A stretch of 64,000 bases of DNA. Source: Urbifossiella limnaea (GTDB taxonomy: Bacteria > Planctomycetota > Planctomycetia > Gemmatales > Gemmataceae). The stretch spans positions 1,472,322 through 1,536,321 of the forward strand of contig NZ_CP036273.1 in assembly GCF_007747215.1 (NCBI RefSeq), written 5' to 3'. Made by a program: the position numbers and the translations under genes. Of this stretch, positions 50,203-58,322 are shown piece after piece (position 1 is the stretch's first letter; each line of letters opens with the position of its first letter). Under the pieces are notes generated by a model that ran no database searches, was not told the origin of the DNA, and was given only the letters and a program-made list of their open reading frames with translations.

Positions 50203-50673
50203 TCAGCCGTGGCCCGGCACAAGGATCGTCAGCCCGTAGCGCGGGGCGGCCGCCAGTAGCCGGGCGATCTCGTCCGGTGCCGGGGGCGGTGCGGTCGTGG
50301 CCCCGTCCGGCAGTGGCACGCCGACCTCGAAGAACATGTCTTCCACTCCCGCGGGTGCCACCGAGATGAGCATCCGCGCCGGCCGGTCGCCCTCGTTCTT
50401 GAAGGCGTGCGGAGTCCCGGGCAGGGCGTTGATAAACGCCCCCGGCCCGGCGACCGTCCGCTCCCCGGCCACGGTGAACGTGACCTCGCCCTCCAGGATG
50501 TAGAACCCCTCTGCCTCGCGGGAGTGGACGTGGGGCGGCGGCCCCCCGCCGGGCGACACCCACGCCTCCCACAGGGCGTAGCGGCCGCCGGTGTCGGCCC
50601 CGGTCGCCAGGAACCGGTACACGTCGCCGACGACGGCGACGGTGCGCCCCGCGGCGGGCTGGGGTGTGGTCAT
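50203..50673 (-). CDS. Cupin-domain protein
   Basis: A 156-residue single-domain cupin: PPPHVHSREAEGFYILEGEVTFTV contains the first cupin motif (HxH...E, metal ligands), and PGTPHAFKNEGDRPARMLI the second (His). Cupins of this kind include dioxygenases, isomerases and sensors; substrate unknown. It is last in the minus-strand cluster behind the thiol/seleno-peroxidase-like gene, so an oxidative or halogen/thiol-related role is possible but unproven. Gap to the upstream gene is 52 bp. Confidence 0.85.
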   Translation of the reverse strand: MTTPQPAAGRTVAVVGDVYRFLATGADTGGRYALWEAWVSPGGGPPPHVHSREAEGFYILEGEVTFTVAGERTVAGPGAFINALPGTPHAFKNEGDRPARMLISVAPAGVEDMFFEVGVPLPDGATTAPPPAPDEIARLLAAAPRYGLTILVPGHG

Positions 50674-50725
50674 ACGTCAGGGCTCCGGGGGCGCGGCGAC
50701 TGCCCCGCCGCGGGGCGCGGGGAGT

Positions 50726-51049
50726 TTACTTCTTCGGCGCCGGGGTGAACACGTTGTCGCGCTCCAGCGGCAGCTGGAAGGCGTCGGCCACCCGCGTCAT
50801 GTAGTTGCACCAGCACACGTACCACGTCAGGTCGGCGGCCCGCGCGGCGCCGAACACCCGCACCAGCTCCGCCCGGTCGGCAGCGCTAAACGCCGCCGGC
50901 TCGCGGCTCAGCTTGTAGGCCAGCCCCAGCGCCGCGCGCTCGGCCGGCGGGAAGTCCGACCAGTCGCCCGTCGCCAGCCGCCGCACCCGGGCGGCCACCT
51001 CGTCCTGCTTCAAGCCCGCGACCGCGAGCAGCATTTCGCTGTGGCCCAT
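50726..51049 (-). CDS. C-terminal AhpD-like segment after the in-frame UGA
   Basis: 107 codons that continue the frame of the 51050-53080 gene directly after UGA: MGHSEMLLAVAGL, then WSDFPPAERAALGLAYKL and NYMTRVADAFQLPLERDNVF. In AhpD/carboxymuconolactone-decarboxylase relatives the helix reads C-x-Y-C-M-G-H-x-E-M, so this piece lacks the catalytic cysteines and is unlikely to be a gene of its own even though its first codon is ATG. Coding bias equals that of the upstream part. Best read as residues 678-784 of a selenoprotein; the alternative is a broken gene tail. Confidence 0.75.
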   Translation of the reverse strand: MGHSEMLLAVAGLKQDEVAARVRRLATGDWSDFPPAERAALGLAYKLSREPAAFSAADRAELVRVFGAARAADLTWYVCWCNYMTRVADAFQLPLERDNVFTPAPKK

Positions 51050-51052
51050 TCA
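51015..51052 (-). promoter_or_regulatory. Candidate selenocysteine UGA and bacterial SECIS hairpin
   Basis: UGA at 51052-51050 replaces the second Cys of C-F-Y-C. Downstream, CUCGC-GGUC-GCGGG (51028-51015) forms a 5-bp stem with a 4-nt GGUC loop; the loop begins 27 nt after UGA. Known bacterial SECIS elements place a small stem-loop with an early loop G about 16-37 nt after UGA, and the E. coli fdhF element also exposes GGUC. The SelB/SelA/SelC/SelD genes are not in this window. Confidence 0.6.
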
Positions 51053-53080
51053 GTAGAAGCAGTCGTTGGTCCGCGTCACCACCCAGAACATCGTGTTGGT
51101 GAAGACGCGGTCCACCTTCGACTCCTCGTAGAACGCCCCCAGGCAGGCGAACCACGCCCGCGTCATCCCCGGCTGGTAGCCGCTGCTCACCGTGTTCCAC
51201 AGGATCGTTTCCGCCTGCATCTTCTCGCGGCCGGTGAGCCCTTCGAACCGCTCCTTCCCCGGCAGCGGGATGCGCAGGGTGCGCGCCTTCTGCGCCGCCA
51301 GGGCCGAGCCGAGCGCGTCGGCGCCGCCCTTCGACCACGCCGGGCTGATCCGCGGGCCGGCGTGCGCCGCGGCCTTCACGTCGTCCCACGGCGGCCGCGC
51401 GGGCGAACTCGGCGCGGCCAGCAGTGCCGGGTCGACGGCCACCGGCAGCGGCGGGTCGGCCCGCGGCTCGGTGCCGAGGCCGCACACGATGCGGTTGTGG
51501 AAGTTGCAGTAGGCGACGGTGTGGACCAGCGCCGTCGTCCGCTCCGGGCCGTACTGCTTCAGCACCGCGGCGAACTCGGCGTCGGTGATGGCGTGCCCTT
51601 CGAGCGACAGCTTGCGGGCGAACGCCACCGCCGGCGCGTCCGCGCCGGGCTCGGCGGTCACGCCCATGCGCGCCAGGTCGCCCGTCGCGGTGGCGACGCC
51701 GTACTTGCTGCCGAGGGCGGCGGCGCAGGCCAGGCGCACCCGCGCGGCGAGGACGTTCCCCAGCGGGTTGTCGGCCCGGTGGAGGTAGTCCAGCTCCAGC
51801 ATCTTCGCCGTGGTCTTCGGCATCGGCCCGGCCAGCTGCGCGGCCCAGCCCGGGAGCGGGAGGTGGTCCAGCGCGCCGCGCACGTCCTTCGGCGGCGCCG
51901 CCTCGAGCAGCGCCATGCACAGCGCCTGCTCCATCTCGCCGGCCTTGAACCCGAACGGCCCGCGGCCGCTCTGGAAGCCCACCTTCCCCTTGGTGTCGAT
52001 GACGTAGAACCGCGCCGGCATGCCGCTGTAGAGGTTCCCCGCGGTGTCGGCGATGTCGTCCACCAGCACCTTCATCCCCGGCTTCAGCTTCGCCTGGAAC
52101 TGCTCGCACACCCGGCCGCGCTCCGCGGTCGTGGTCGGCTGCTTGACGGCGACGCCGACGCGGGTGTTCGACTCCATCTTCCAGCCGTCGAGCGGGTGCG
52201 CCTCGCGGACGTACACCATCACGAACGTGGCCTTGTCCTTGTAGCGCTCGCGCAGCGCGTCCGCCTCGGGGAAGATGGCGCGGAACGGGCCGCACGTGAA
52301 GTTGCCGAACACCAGCACCACCGGCTTCGGCCCCACCAGCTTCGACAGCGTTACCGTGTCGGCGCCGTCGGCCGTCTTCAGGGTGAAGTCGGGGGCCGCG
52401 TCGCCGACCGCCGGGCCTTCCTGGAGCGAGCCGACTTCGCTGCCGTACAGCCCCTTCACGAGCATCGGGATGCTCGGCCCGTCGCCGGGCATGAACGCGC
52501 CGCCGGGGCCGGCCGACAGCAGCGCCGCGCGGAAGTCGTCGGGCGTGAAGGCGTCCTTGCCGCCGGTCGCGCGCTTGAGGAAGGCGTCAAAATCCTCGCG
52601 GGACAGCTTGGAGTCGCCGTCCGCGTCCATGCGGCGGAACAGGCGGTTGACCATGCCCGTCTGCTGGACGTAGGGGTTGCGGTCGGACCAGTCGAGGTCG
52701 AACGGCGTGACCGCGCCGTCGCCGTCGCGGTCGAGGCGGGCGAACAGCTCGGGCGGGCCGGCGAACCTGGCACGCGGCAGCGCCTGGGCGTCCGGCGGCA
52801 GGTCGTGCTTCGCGGCGAGCCACTTCCAGGTGTAGCGGCTCCTGGCGGGGCCGAACCAGCCCTCGCCCGGCCCCATCTGCGACCCCTTGAGGATCGCCAG
52901 GAGCATCTTCACCGCCTCGGGCTTGCGCTTGTCGTCGTACTCCTTCTCGATCTCCGCGGCGGTCGCGGCGGCGGCCTTCGCGTCGGCGTACTTGGCGGGG
53001 TCGAGCTTCGGCAGCACCACCGGCGGGTCGGCGGCACCGGCGACGCCGGCCAACAGGAGCAGGGTCAGGGTCGCTCTCAT
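51050..53080 (-). CDS. EF-hand / deiodinase-like thioredoxin-fold / AhpD-like protein, segment before the in-frame UGA (candidate selenoprotein)
   Basis: 676 residues up to UGA. Signal peptide (MRATLTLLLLAGVAGA); two EF-hand loops (DRDGDGAVTPFD ~117-128, DADGDSKLSRED ~152-163). A type-I iodothyronine-deiodinase-like thioredoxin fold follows (~220-400), with VLVFGNFTCGPF (Cys263 where animal deiodinases have Sec) and VYVREAHPLDGW. Then a first, cysteine-poor AhpD-like region (~430-540) and a second one (~580 on) ending NTMFWVVTRTNDCFY at UGA. The start at 53080 overlaps the previous stop codon as ATGA, implying translational coupling. Likely a periplasmic redox enzyme acting on thiols, peroxides or halogenated compounds; the activity is inferred from folds only. 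Confidence 0.85.
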   Translation of the reverse strand: MRATLTLLLLAGVAGAADPPVVLPKLDPAKYADAKAAAATAAEIEKEYDDKRKPEAVKMLLAILKGSQMGPGEGWFGPARSRYTWKWLAAKHDLPPDAQALPRARFAGPPELFARLDRDGDGAVTPFDLDWSDRNPYVQQTGMVNRLFRRMDADGDSKLSREDFDAFLKRATGGKDAFTPDDFRAALLSAGPGGAFMPGDGPSIPMLVKGLYGSEVGSLQEGPAVGDAAPDFTLKTADGADTVTLSKLVGPKPVVLVFGNFTCGPFRAIFPEADALRERYKDKATFVMVYVREAHPLDGWKMESNTRVGVAVKQPTTTAERGRVCEQFQAKLKPGMKVLVDDIADTAGNLYSGMPARFYVIDTKGKVGFQSGRGPFGFKAGEMEQALCMALLEAAPPKDVRGALDHLPLPGWAAQLAGPMPKTTAKMLELDYLHRADNPLGNVLAARVRLACAAALGSKYGVATATGDLARMGVTAEPGADAPAVAFARKLSLEGHAITDAEFAAVLKQYGPERTTALVHTVAYCNFHNRIVCGLGTEPRADPPLPVAVDPALLAAPSSPARPPWDDVKAAAHAGPRISPAWSKGGADALGSALAAQKARTLRIPLPGKERFEGLTGREKMQAETILWNTVSSGYQPGMTRAWFACLGAFYEESKVDRVFTNTMFWVVTRTNDCFY

Positions 53081-53643
53081 GGCGTGCCTCCGGGGGCGGG
53101 GGTGCGGAACTGGCTGCCGTAGCCCTTCGTGGCGATGCGGGCGCCGATCTCGTCGTACACGGCGGGGTCGGCGGGGGCGACGGTGGCGAGGCCGTCGACG
53201 TAGCGGTTGAACATCGAGAACATGGCGGCGATCAGCACCGTGTCGTGGATCGCCCGGTCGTCGGCGCCGGCGTCGCGGGCGCGCCGCACGTCGTCGGCGG
53301 TGACGAGCCGGCCGTCGCGCCGCACCTTCGCGGCGATGGCCAGCAGCGCCCGCATCTCGTCGTCCAGGTCGGCCGCGGCGGGGTCGGCGAGGACGGCGTC
53401 CACGAGGGCGGCGCGGGGGCCGTACAGGTGGCGGGCGGCGGCCGCGTGCGAGTTGCAGCAGAACTCGCACTCGTTGCCGCGCGACACGAACGCGGCGATG
53501 AGTTCGCGCTCGGCGGCGGTGAGCGTCGAGGGGCCGTGCATGACGGCGTTGGCCAGGTCGTTCAGCGGCCGCTCGGACGCCCGGAAGGCGGCGAGGAGGC
53601 CGATGATCCCCGGCTGGCCGCCGGGCAGGCTGACGTGCGGCAT
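53077..53643 (-). CDS. Carboxymuconolactone decarboxylase/AhpD-family peroxidase-related protein
   Basis: A 188-residue all-helical protein of the uncharacterised peroxidase-related class: LTAAERELIAAFVSRGNECEFCCNSHAAAA with the redox pair Cys59-x-x-Cys62 and His66, then AADLDDEMRALLAIAAKVRRD and the second-repeat helix NRYVDGLA. AhpD-like proteins reduce disulfides or hydroperoxides using the CxxC pair. It overlaps the deiodinase-like gene by ATGA and follows the lipoprotein gene by 3 bp, so all three are one operon. It keeps Cys where the downstream protein has UGA. Confidence 0.88.
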   Translation of the reverse strand: MPHVSLPGGQPGIIGLLAAFRASERPLNDLANAVMHGPSTLTAAERELIAAFVSRGNECEFCCNSHAAAARHLYGPRAALVDAVLADPAAADLDDEMRALLAIAAKVRRDGRLVTADDVRRARDAGADDRAIHDTVLIAAMFSMFNRYVDGLATVAPADPAVYDEIGARIATKGYGSQFRTPAPGGTP

Positions 53644-53646
53644 CGG

Positions 53647-54024
53647 CTACTCCATCGCGCGGAAGACGGTCAGCTTCGGGTCGGTGCCGACGACGTAGCT
53701 CACCGTCTTCTTCACCGGCGAGCCCTGCGGCGGGCGGACGGTCAACTGCACCTTCACGCGCAGGTTCGCGTCCTCCGCCTTGCCGTCGTCGAGGACGGCG
53801 TAGTCGTCCAGCTTCGCGCCGGCCATCCAGTCGAAGTCCTGGGCCACGATCGGCGGGCTGGCCTCGGCCAGCGAGCCGATCGGCCGGCCGGCCTTCCAGG
53901 CGTCGAGCGCCGTGCGGAGCGCGGCGCGGGCCGTGTCCGGCACCACCGGCGCGGCCACCGGCGGCCCGACGGAGCAGCCGGCGAGGAGCAGCGCGGCGAG
54001 GGCCGCGAGGCGGTTAGTTGTCAC
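53647..54024 (-). CDS. Small lipoprotein
   Basis: A 125-residue protein with a lipobox ([13 protein letters not shown]; acylated Cys17) and a compact mature part: [38 protein letters not shown] and [39 protein letters not shown] start at 54024 overlaps the end of the upstream pseudopilin gene by 11 bp, so it is translationally linked to it. Similar small proteins are often found beside DUF1559 genes in planctomycetes; function unknown. Confidence 0.8.
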   Translation of the reverse strand: MTTNRLAALAALLLAGCSVGPPVAAPVVPDTARAALRTALDAWKAGRPIGSLAEASPPIVAQDFDWMAGAKLDDYAVLDDGKAEDANLRVKVQLTVRPPQGSPVKKTVSYVVGTDPKLTVFRAME

Positions 54025-54946
54025 TCGCCACCTCCCCGCCGTTGCGGCTGCCGAGCGCCCGCCACGTCGTCAGGTCGATCGCGTTCCTGGCGAACCGCAC
54101 GGTGCCGTCGCCGTACAGCACGTTCACCCCGCCGGTGTGCCGGCTGCTCGGCGGCATGGTGGACTTGCCGACGACGAAGAACCCGCACGACCGGCCGTTC
54201 GGCGGCGAGATGTGCTGGTAGCGGTGCTGGTGGCTCATCCACGGGGCGCCCATGAACAGCGGGAACTGGTTCGCCAGGTTGCTCGTGTCCACGCCCTGGC
54301 ACGTGTTGTAAGCGGCGACCGCGTCGGCCGGGTCGGACGGGTTGAAGAACACGTCCTCCACCGGGCTGATGATGGCGTTGCTGCCGTCGGCCAGCAGCCG
54401 CTCGCTGAAGAAGGCGGTGTTGCTGGTGCCGTCGATCACGTCGGCGAAGCGGGAGAAGTAGTTCACGTAGAACGGCCCGTTCGCCAGCTGCGGCTGGGGG
54501 ATGACGAACGGCGTCATCGAGCCGGTGTTGGCCAGGTAGTTCGTGGCCCCGCCGAGCGCCGGCATCGGGTTCTCGCGGTCGGACGGGCAGCGGAACCCGG
54601 GGAGCACGGTGTTCCGCGCGGCGTCGTTGGCCGGGTCGTTGATCGGCAGGTTGAAGTTGATGAGCCGGTAGACGTTGTCCTGCTCCATCTGCGGCAGGAT
54701 TTGCGTGAGCACCGAGAACACCCCGGATGGGTTCGGGGCGATGGGCAGCCCGCCGTTCGGGAAGCGGTTGTTGGCGTCGTGGAAGCTGTGGACGGCGAGG
54801 CCGATCTGCTTCAGGTTGTTCTGGCACTTGGCGCGGGCGGCGGCCTCGCGGACCTTCTGCACGGCCGGGAGGAGCAGGCCGATCAGGATGGCGATGATGG
54901 CGATGACGACCAGCAGTTCGATGAGCGTGAAGGCGCGGCGGGACAT
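54014..54946 (-). CDS. DUF1559 pseudopilin-like protein with type IV prepilin leader
   Basis: A 310-residue canonical DUF1559 protein. The prepilin-type leader is [20 protein letters not shown] with Glu5 of the mature helix, then [34 protein letters not shown]. The globular domain has [42 protein letters not shown] and the C-terminal H[15 protein letters not shown] block. It should be processed by a prepilin peptidase and assembled or anchored in the membrane. First gene of the minus-strand cluster running to the cupin gene. Confidence 0.92.
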   Translation of the reverse strand: MSRRAFTLIELLVVIAIIAILIGLLLPAVQKVREAAARAKCQNNLKQIGLAVHSFHDANNRFPNGGLPIAPNPSGVFSVLTQILPQMEQDNVYRLINFNLPINDPANDAARNTVLPGFRCPSDRENPMPALGGATNYLANTGSMTPFVIPQPQLANGPFYVNYFSRFADVIDGTSNTAFFSERLLADGSNAIISPVEDVFFNPSDPADAVAAYNTCQGVDTSNLANQFPLFMGAPWMSHQHRYQHISPPNGRSCGFFVVGKSTMPPSSRHTGGVNVLYGDGTVRFARNAIDLTTWRALGSRNGGEVASDN

Positions 54947-55070
54947 GGTCCCCTCCGACGGAGCGACGGACGGCGGTGGACGGCCCGCACCCCGCGCGTC
55001 GGGGTGGGACCGATGGAATGAGTTCGGGGCACCCCGCGGAGGGGCGCGGGCCGACGGCGCGGGAGCGCGG

Positions 55071-55439
55071 TCAGCCGGCGCGCGGCGGGTGGAACACGCC
55101 GACGGAAGGGCCGTCGGGGCAGGCGTCGGAGGTGGGGGGCGGGAAGGGCGACCCGGCCGCAGCCGGCGGGTCGAGGGCGCCGAGGGTCACGGCGTCTTTC
55201 GGGCTGCCGATCGTCGGCGGGGCGACCGGGGCGATCGGGGCACGGGTGGGGGCGCCGTGACACCCCGGCCCGTGGCACGGCTCCGGCGCGGCCGGGTGGT
55301 CGGTGGCTTCGGTGCCGTCGCGGACGACGACGTAGTCGCCGCACCCGGCCGCCGCGGCGGCCGGGGTGGAGGCGACGGCGGCGGCGGCCAGCACGGCCGC
55401 CGCCCAGCCGCGGACCGATTGCAGCAGGGGGCGCAACAT
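55071..55439 (-). CDS. Small secreted proline- and cysteine-containing protein
   Basis: A 122-residue protein with a signal peptide ([20 protein letters not shown], cleavage near AAAAGCGD). The mature part is [11 protein letters not shown], then [12 protein letters not shown], and a proline-rich tail ending PPRAG. Four cysteines in two closely spaced groups suggest a small disulfide-linked or metal-binding module; not a lipoprotein by lipobox. I do not recognise the family. Codon use is ordinary. It lies alone between the pseudopilin and propeller genes, all on the minus strand. Confidence 0.55.
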   Translation of the reverse strand: MLRPLLQSVRGWAAAVLAAAAVASTPAAAAAGCGDYVVVRDGTEATDHPAAPEPCHGPGCHGAPTRAPIAPVAPPTIGSPKDAVTLGALDPPAAAGSPFPPPTSDACPDGPSVGVFHPPRAG

Positions 55440-55501
55440 CGAATCTTGGAAGCGTAGCGGCCGGGACGGGCGAACGCAATCAGAAACCCGGCCCGCCGGC
55501 G

Positions 55502-56809
55502 TCACTTCTTCCCGATGGCGTACAGGTGCGTCTTCGTCCGCACGATCAGCGTGTCGCCGACCAGCGCCGGCGACGCCATGCAGCCGGCGTCGAGGTCGTT
55601 CGTCGCCACCACCTCGTAGTCGCCGGCCGCGCGGATCACCGTCGCCTTGCCCGACTCGTTGAACAGGTACACGAGCCCGGCCGCGGTCACCGGCGACGCC
55701 GTGTACTGGCCGTTCAGACGCTCAGTCCACCGCTGCTTGCCGGTCTTGGCGTCGAGGCACGTCGCCACGCCGCCGTCGCTCACCAGGAACAGCAGGTCGT
55801 TCACCAGCAGCAGGCTCGGCCGCGTGGGGATGTTCTTGTCCGTGTCCCACGCCACCGCGTCCTTGCCCGGCGTGCCGGTCACGTCCGACTTCAGCGCCAT
55901 CAACTGCCCCGGGTAGCCGGTCACGAGGAACGTCAGCCCGAAGCCCGCGACCGGCGGCGCGGCCACGTTCATGGTCCCCTTCTTGAGGTGGTGGAACCGC
56001 CACAGTTCGGCACCGCTCCTCGGGTCGTAGGCGATCGTGGCCTCGGCGCTGGGGCACACCAGCTGCGCCTTGCCGTTCACGGTCAACACGCGCGGCGTGG
56101 CGTAGGCCTTCTTGAGGTCGCCGTTGTCGGTGGAGTAGCGGATGCGGCGGTCCTGCCGCCACACGGTCGAGCCGGTGTGCTTGTCCAGGGCGACGACGTA
56201 CTGCTGGTCGAACCCGTCGAAGATGAGGAACACCCAGCCTTCGTAAACGAGCGGCGACGACCCCGGGCCGCGGAAGTGGTCGCACTTCAGGTCGCGGCGC
56301 TCCCAGATCACCTTGCCGCTGGCCGCGTCGAGGCACCACGTGCCGTGGCTGCCGAAGTGGGCGTAGACCTTGCCGCCGTCGAGCGCCGGCGTCGGCGAGG
56401 CGTAGCTGTTGAAGTCGTGGCAGAAGGCCGGGTCGGCTTCCTCGCCGAGCTTGACGTCGTGGAGCACCTTGCCGGTGGCGAGGTCGTGGCAGACGGCGAA
56501 GAAGGTGACGTGCTTGACCGCCCCCTTGTTCGGCCCGCCGGTGGTCGGCACCTTCACCTTCTCGTTGCCGCGCACCTCGTCGGCGGTCGTCACCCACACC
56601 CGGCTGTCGGCGACGACCGGCGACGCCCAGCCCTTGCCGTGGACGGGCGCCTTCCACAGCACGTTCTGCTTTTCGGACCAGGTGGTCGGCGGGTTCTTGG
56701 CGTCGGCGACGCCGTCGCCGGTGGGGCCGCGGAAGGCGGGCCAGCGGTCGGCGGCGGCGGCGGGGGACGCGGCCAGCGCGAGGGCGGCGGCGGCGAGCAG
56801 GTGGCGCAT
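55502..56809 (-). CDS. Secreted PQQ-binding-like beta-propeller protein
   Basis: A 435-residue protein. A signal peptide (MRHLLAAAALALAASPAAAA) is followed by DRWPAFRGPTGDGV, the usual opening of planctomycete quinoprotein-like propellers. It contains PQQ-enzyme repeats: VLWKAPVHGKGWASPVVAD, CLDAASGKVIWERR, VALDKHTGSTVWRQD, AYDPRSGAELWRFHHL and CLDAKTGKQRWTERL. No catalytic calcium/Asp constellation of true PQQ dehydrogenases can be confirmed, so it may be a non-enzymatic scaffold. The ATG at 56809 gives the signal peptide. Divergent from the DUF1501 gene. Confidence 0.88.
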   Translation of the reverse strand: MRHLLAAAALALAASPAAAADRWPAFRGPTGDGVADAKNPPTTWSEKQNVLWKAPVHGKGWASPVVADSRVWVTTADEVRGNEKVKVPTTGGPNKGAVKHVTFFAVCHDLATGKVLHDVKLGEEADPAFCHDFNSYASPTPALDGGKVYAHFGSHGTWCLDAASGKVIWERRDLKCDHFRGPGSSPLVYEGWVFLIFDGFDQQYVVALDKHTGSTVWRQDRRIRYSTDNGDLKKAYATPRVLTVNGKAQLVCPSAEATIAYDPRSGAELWRFHHLKKGTMNVAAPPVAGFGLTFLVTGYPGQLMALKSDVTGTPGKDAVAWDTDKNIPTRPSLLLVNDLLFLVSDGGVATCLDAKTGKQRWTERLNGQYTASPVTAAGLVYLFNESGKATVIRAAGDYEVVATNDLDAGCMASPALVGDTLIVRTKTHLYAIGKK

Positions 56810-56905
56810 GGGCTGCGGGGGGTGGGAGGGAGTTCGGGGGCGGGTGGGGGTAGCGTACCCCACGCGGCGGGCGCGGGGAAGGGGCGTGCCCTCCCGAGTC
56901 GAGCC

Positions 56906-56938
56906 TTGACCGCCACCCGCCGGTCGGGCATACCTAAT
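56906..56938 (+). promoter_or_regulatory. Probable sigma-70-type promoter of the DUF1501 gene
   Basis: TTGACC (56906-56911, five of six matches to the -35 consensus) is followed after ~18 bp by ATACCTAAT (56930-56938). It ends 35 bp before the GTG start at 56974. Confidence 0.5.
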
Positions 56939-56973
56939 CGTACCCGCCGGCCCCGCCCGTCCGAGACCCGCCC

Positions 56974-58287
56974 GTGCTCACCATCTCCAGCGGCCCGCCC
57001 ACCCGCCGCCAGTTCCTCCGCGCCGGCGGGCTCGGCGTCGCCGGCGTCACGCTCCCCGCGCTGCTCCGCGCCGACACCACGGGCCGCCCGAAGTCGGTGA
57101 TCTACGTCGTCCTGTAGGGCGGCCCGTGCCACATCGACACCTGGGACCCGAAGCCCGACGCCCCCGCCGAGTTCCGCGGCCCGTTCGGCACCATCCCGAC
57201 GCGACTCCCCGGCGTCCGGCTGTGCGAGCTGTTCCCGCTGCAGGCGAGCATCCTCGACAAGGCCGCGGTCCTGAACGGCGTGCGGTCCGTCGAGAACGAC
57301 CACTACCTGAGCGAGGTGTACACCGGCCTGCCGCGGGGTGCGGGGAATCGGCCGGCGTTCGGGTCGGTCGCCAGCCGGCTGCTCGGCACGACGGCCCGGC
57401 TGCCGGCCTACGTCAGCCTCCACCGCGTCGAGGCGAACGACCGGTTCGACTACGAGCGGCCGTACTACGCGGGATCCCAACACGCGCCGTTCCGCCCGTT
57501 CGGCGACGCCCTCGACGACCTCCGGCCGGTCCGCTCACTGGACGCGTTGGCCGACCGCCGGGCCGTGCTCGCCGGCCTCGACCGGATGCGCCGCGAACTC
57601 GACGCCACCGGCCAGGCCGCGGCGCTCGACCGTTTCCAGGCGCGGGCGCTGGAACTGGTCACGTCGCCGCAGGCCCGCGAGGCGTTCGATCTGTCCAAGG
57701 AGCCGCGGAAGAACGTCGACCGCTACGGCCGCGGCAAGTTCACCCACCAGACGGTGAAGTCGCTCGTCTACGACTGGGACGCGAAGCCGTTCGTCCTGGC
57801 GCGCCGGCTGGTGGAGGCGGGGGTGCGGGTGGTGACGGTGCAGGTCGGCAGCTGGGACCACCACAGCGGCGCGGAGTCGGACATCTTCCTGTCCTACCGC
57901 ATGTGCCTGCCGGCGCTCGACCGGAGCGTGTGGGCGCTGGTGACCGACCTGGAGGACCGCGGCCTGCTCGACGACACGCTGGTGGTGGTGCTCGGCGAGT
58001 TCGGGCGGACGCCGAAGGTGACGTACCCCGGCCCCGGCCGCGAGCACTGGGCGGACGCCGGCAGCGCGATCGTGTTCGGCGGCGGGATGAAGGTCGGGCA
58101 GGTGATCGGCCGGACGGACGCGCGGGCGGAGCGGTCGGTGAGCGGGACGATGACGTTCCAGAACGTGGTGGGGACGATTTATCACGCCCTCGGCATCGAC
58201 CCGGTGACGGCGTCGCTGCCCGACCTCAGCGGCCGGCCGACGTACCTGCTGGACCAGGGCCGGCCGATCCCGGAGTTGGTGGGATAA
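56974..58287 (+). pseudogene. DUF1501 Tat-exported protein gene interrupted by an amber codon
   Basis: One frame of 438 codons from GTG 56974, broken only by TAG at 57115-57117 (codon 48). Before it lies a Tat leader TRRQFLRAGGLGVAGVTLPA and the start of the family core (KSVIYVVL); after it GGPCHIDTWDPKPDAPAEFR continues in frame, where homologues read L-Q/W-GGPS/CH-x-D-T-W/F-D. The body (DHHSGAESDIF, VVVLGEFGRTPKV) and length are typical of DUF1501, a sulfatase/phosphatase-like exported family. A CAG-to-TAG or TGG-to-TAG change explains it. An internal ATG at 57280 could give a 335-residue product without leader or first strand. A sequencing error cannot be excluded. Confidence 0.8.
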
Positions 58288-58291
58288 GACG

Positions 58292-58309
58292 CGGGCCGGC
58301 GCCGGCCCG
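58292..58309. terminator. Palindrome between convergent genes
   Basis: A perfect 18-bp palindrome (cgggccggc/gccggcccg) 4 bp after the DUF1501 stop and 13 bp before the kinase stop; possible bidirectional terminator. Confidence 0.45.
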
Positions 58310-58322
58310 GCGGGCGGGTCCG

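Noticed and set aside
50726-51049. Independent small gene starting at ATG 51049
   Set aside because: It would begin in the middle of the AhpD active-site helix, has no Shine-Dalgarno of its own, and lacks both catalytic cysteines; continuation of the upstream frame is more likely.
57115-57117. Pyrrolysine or programmed readthrough at the DUF1501 amber codon
   Set aside because: Homologues have Gln or Trp at an unremarkable surface position, no recoding structure was seen, and Pyl systems are not expected in this lineage; a nonsense mutation or error is simpler.
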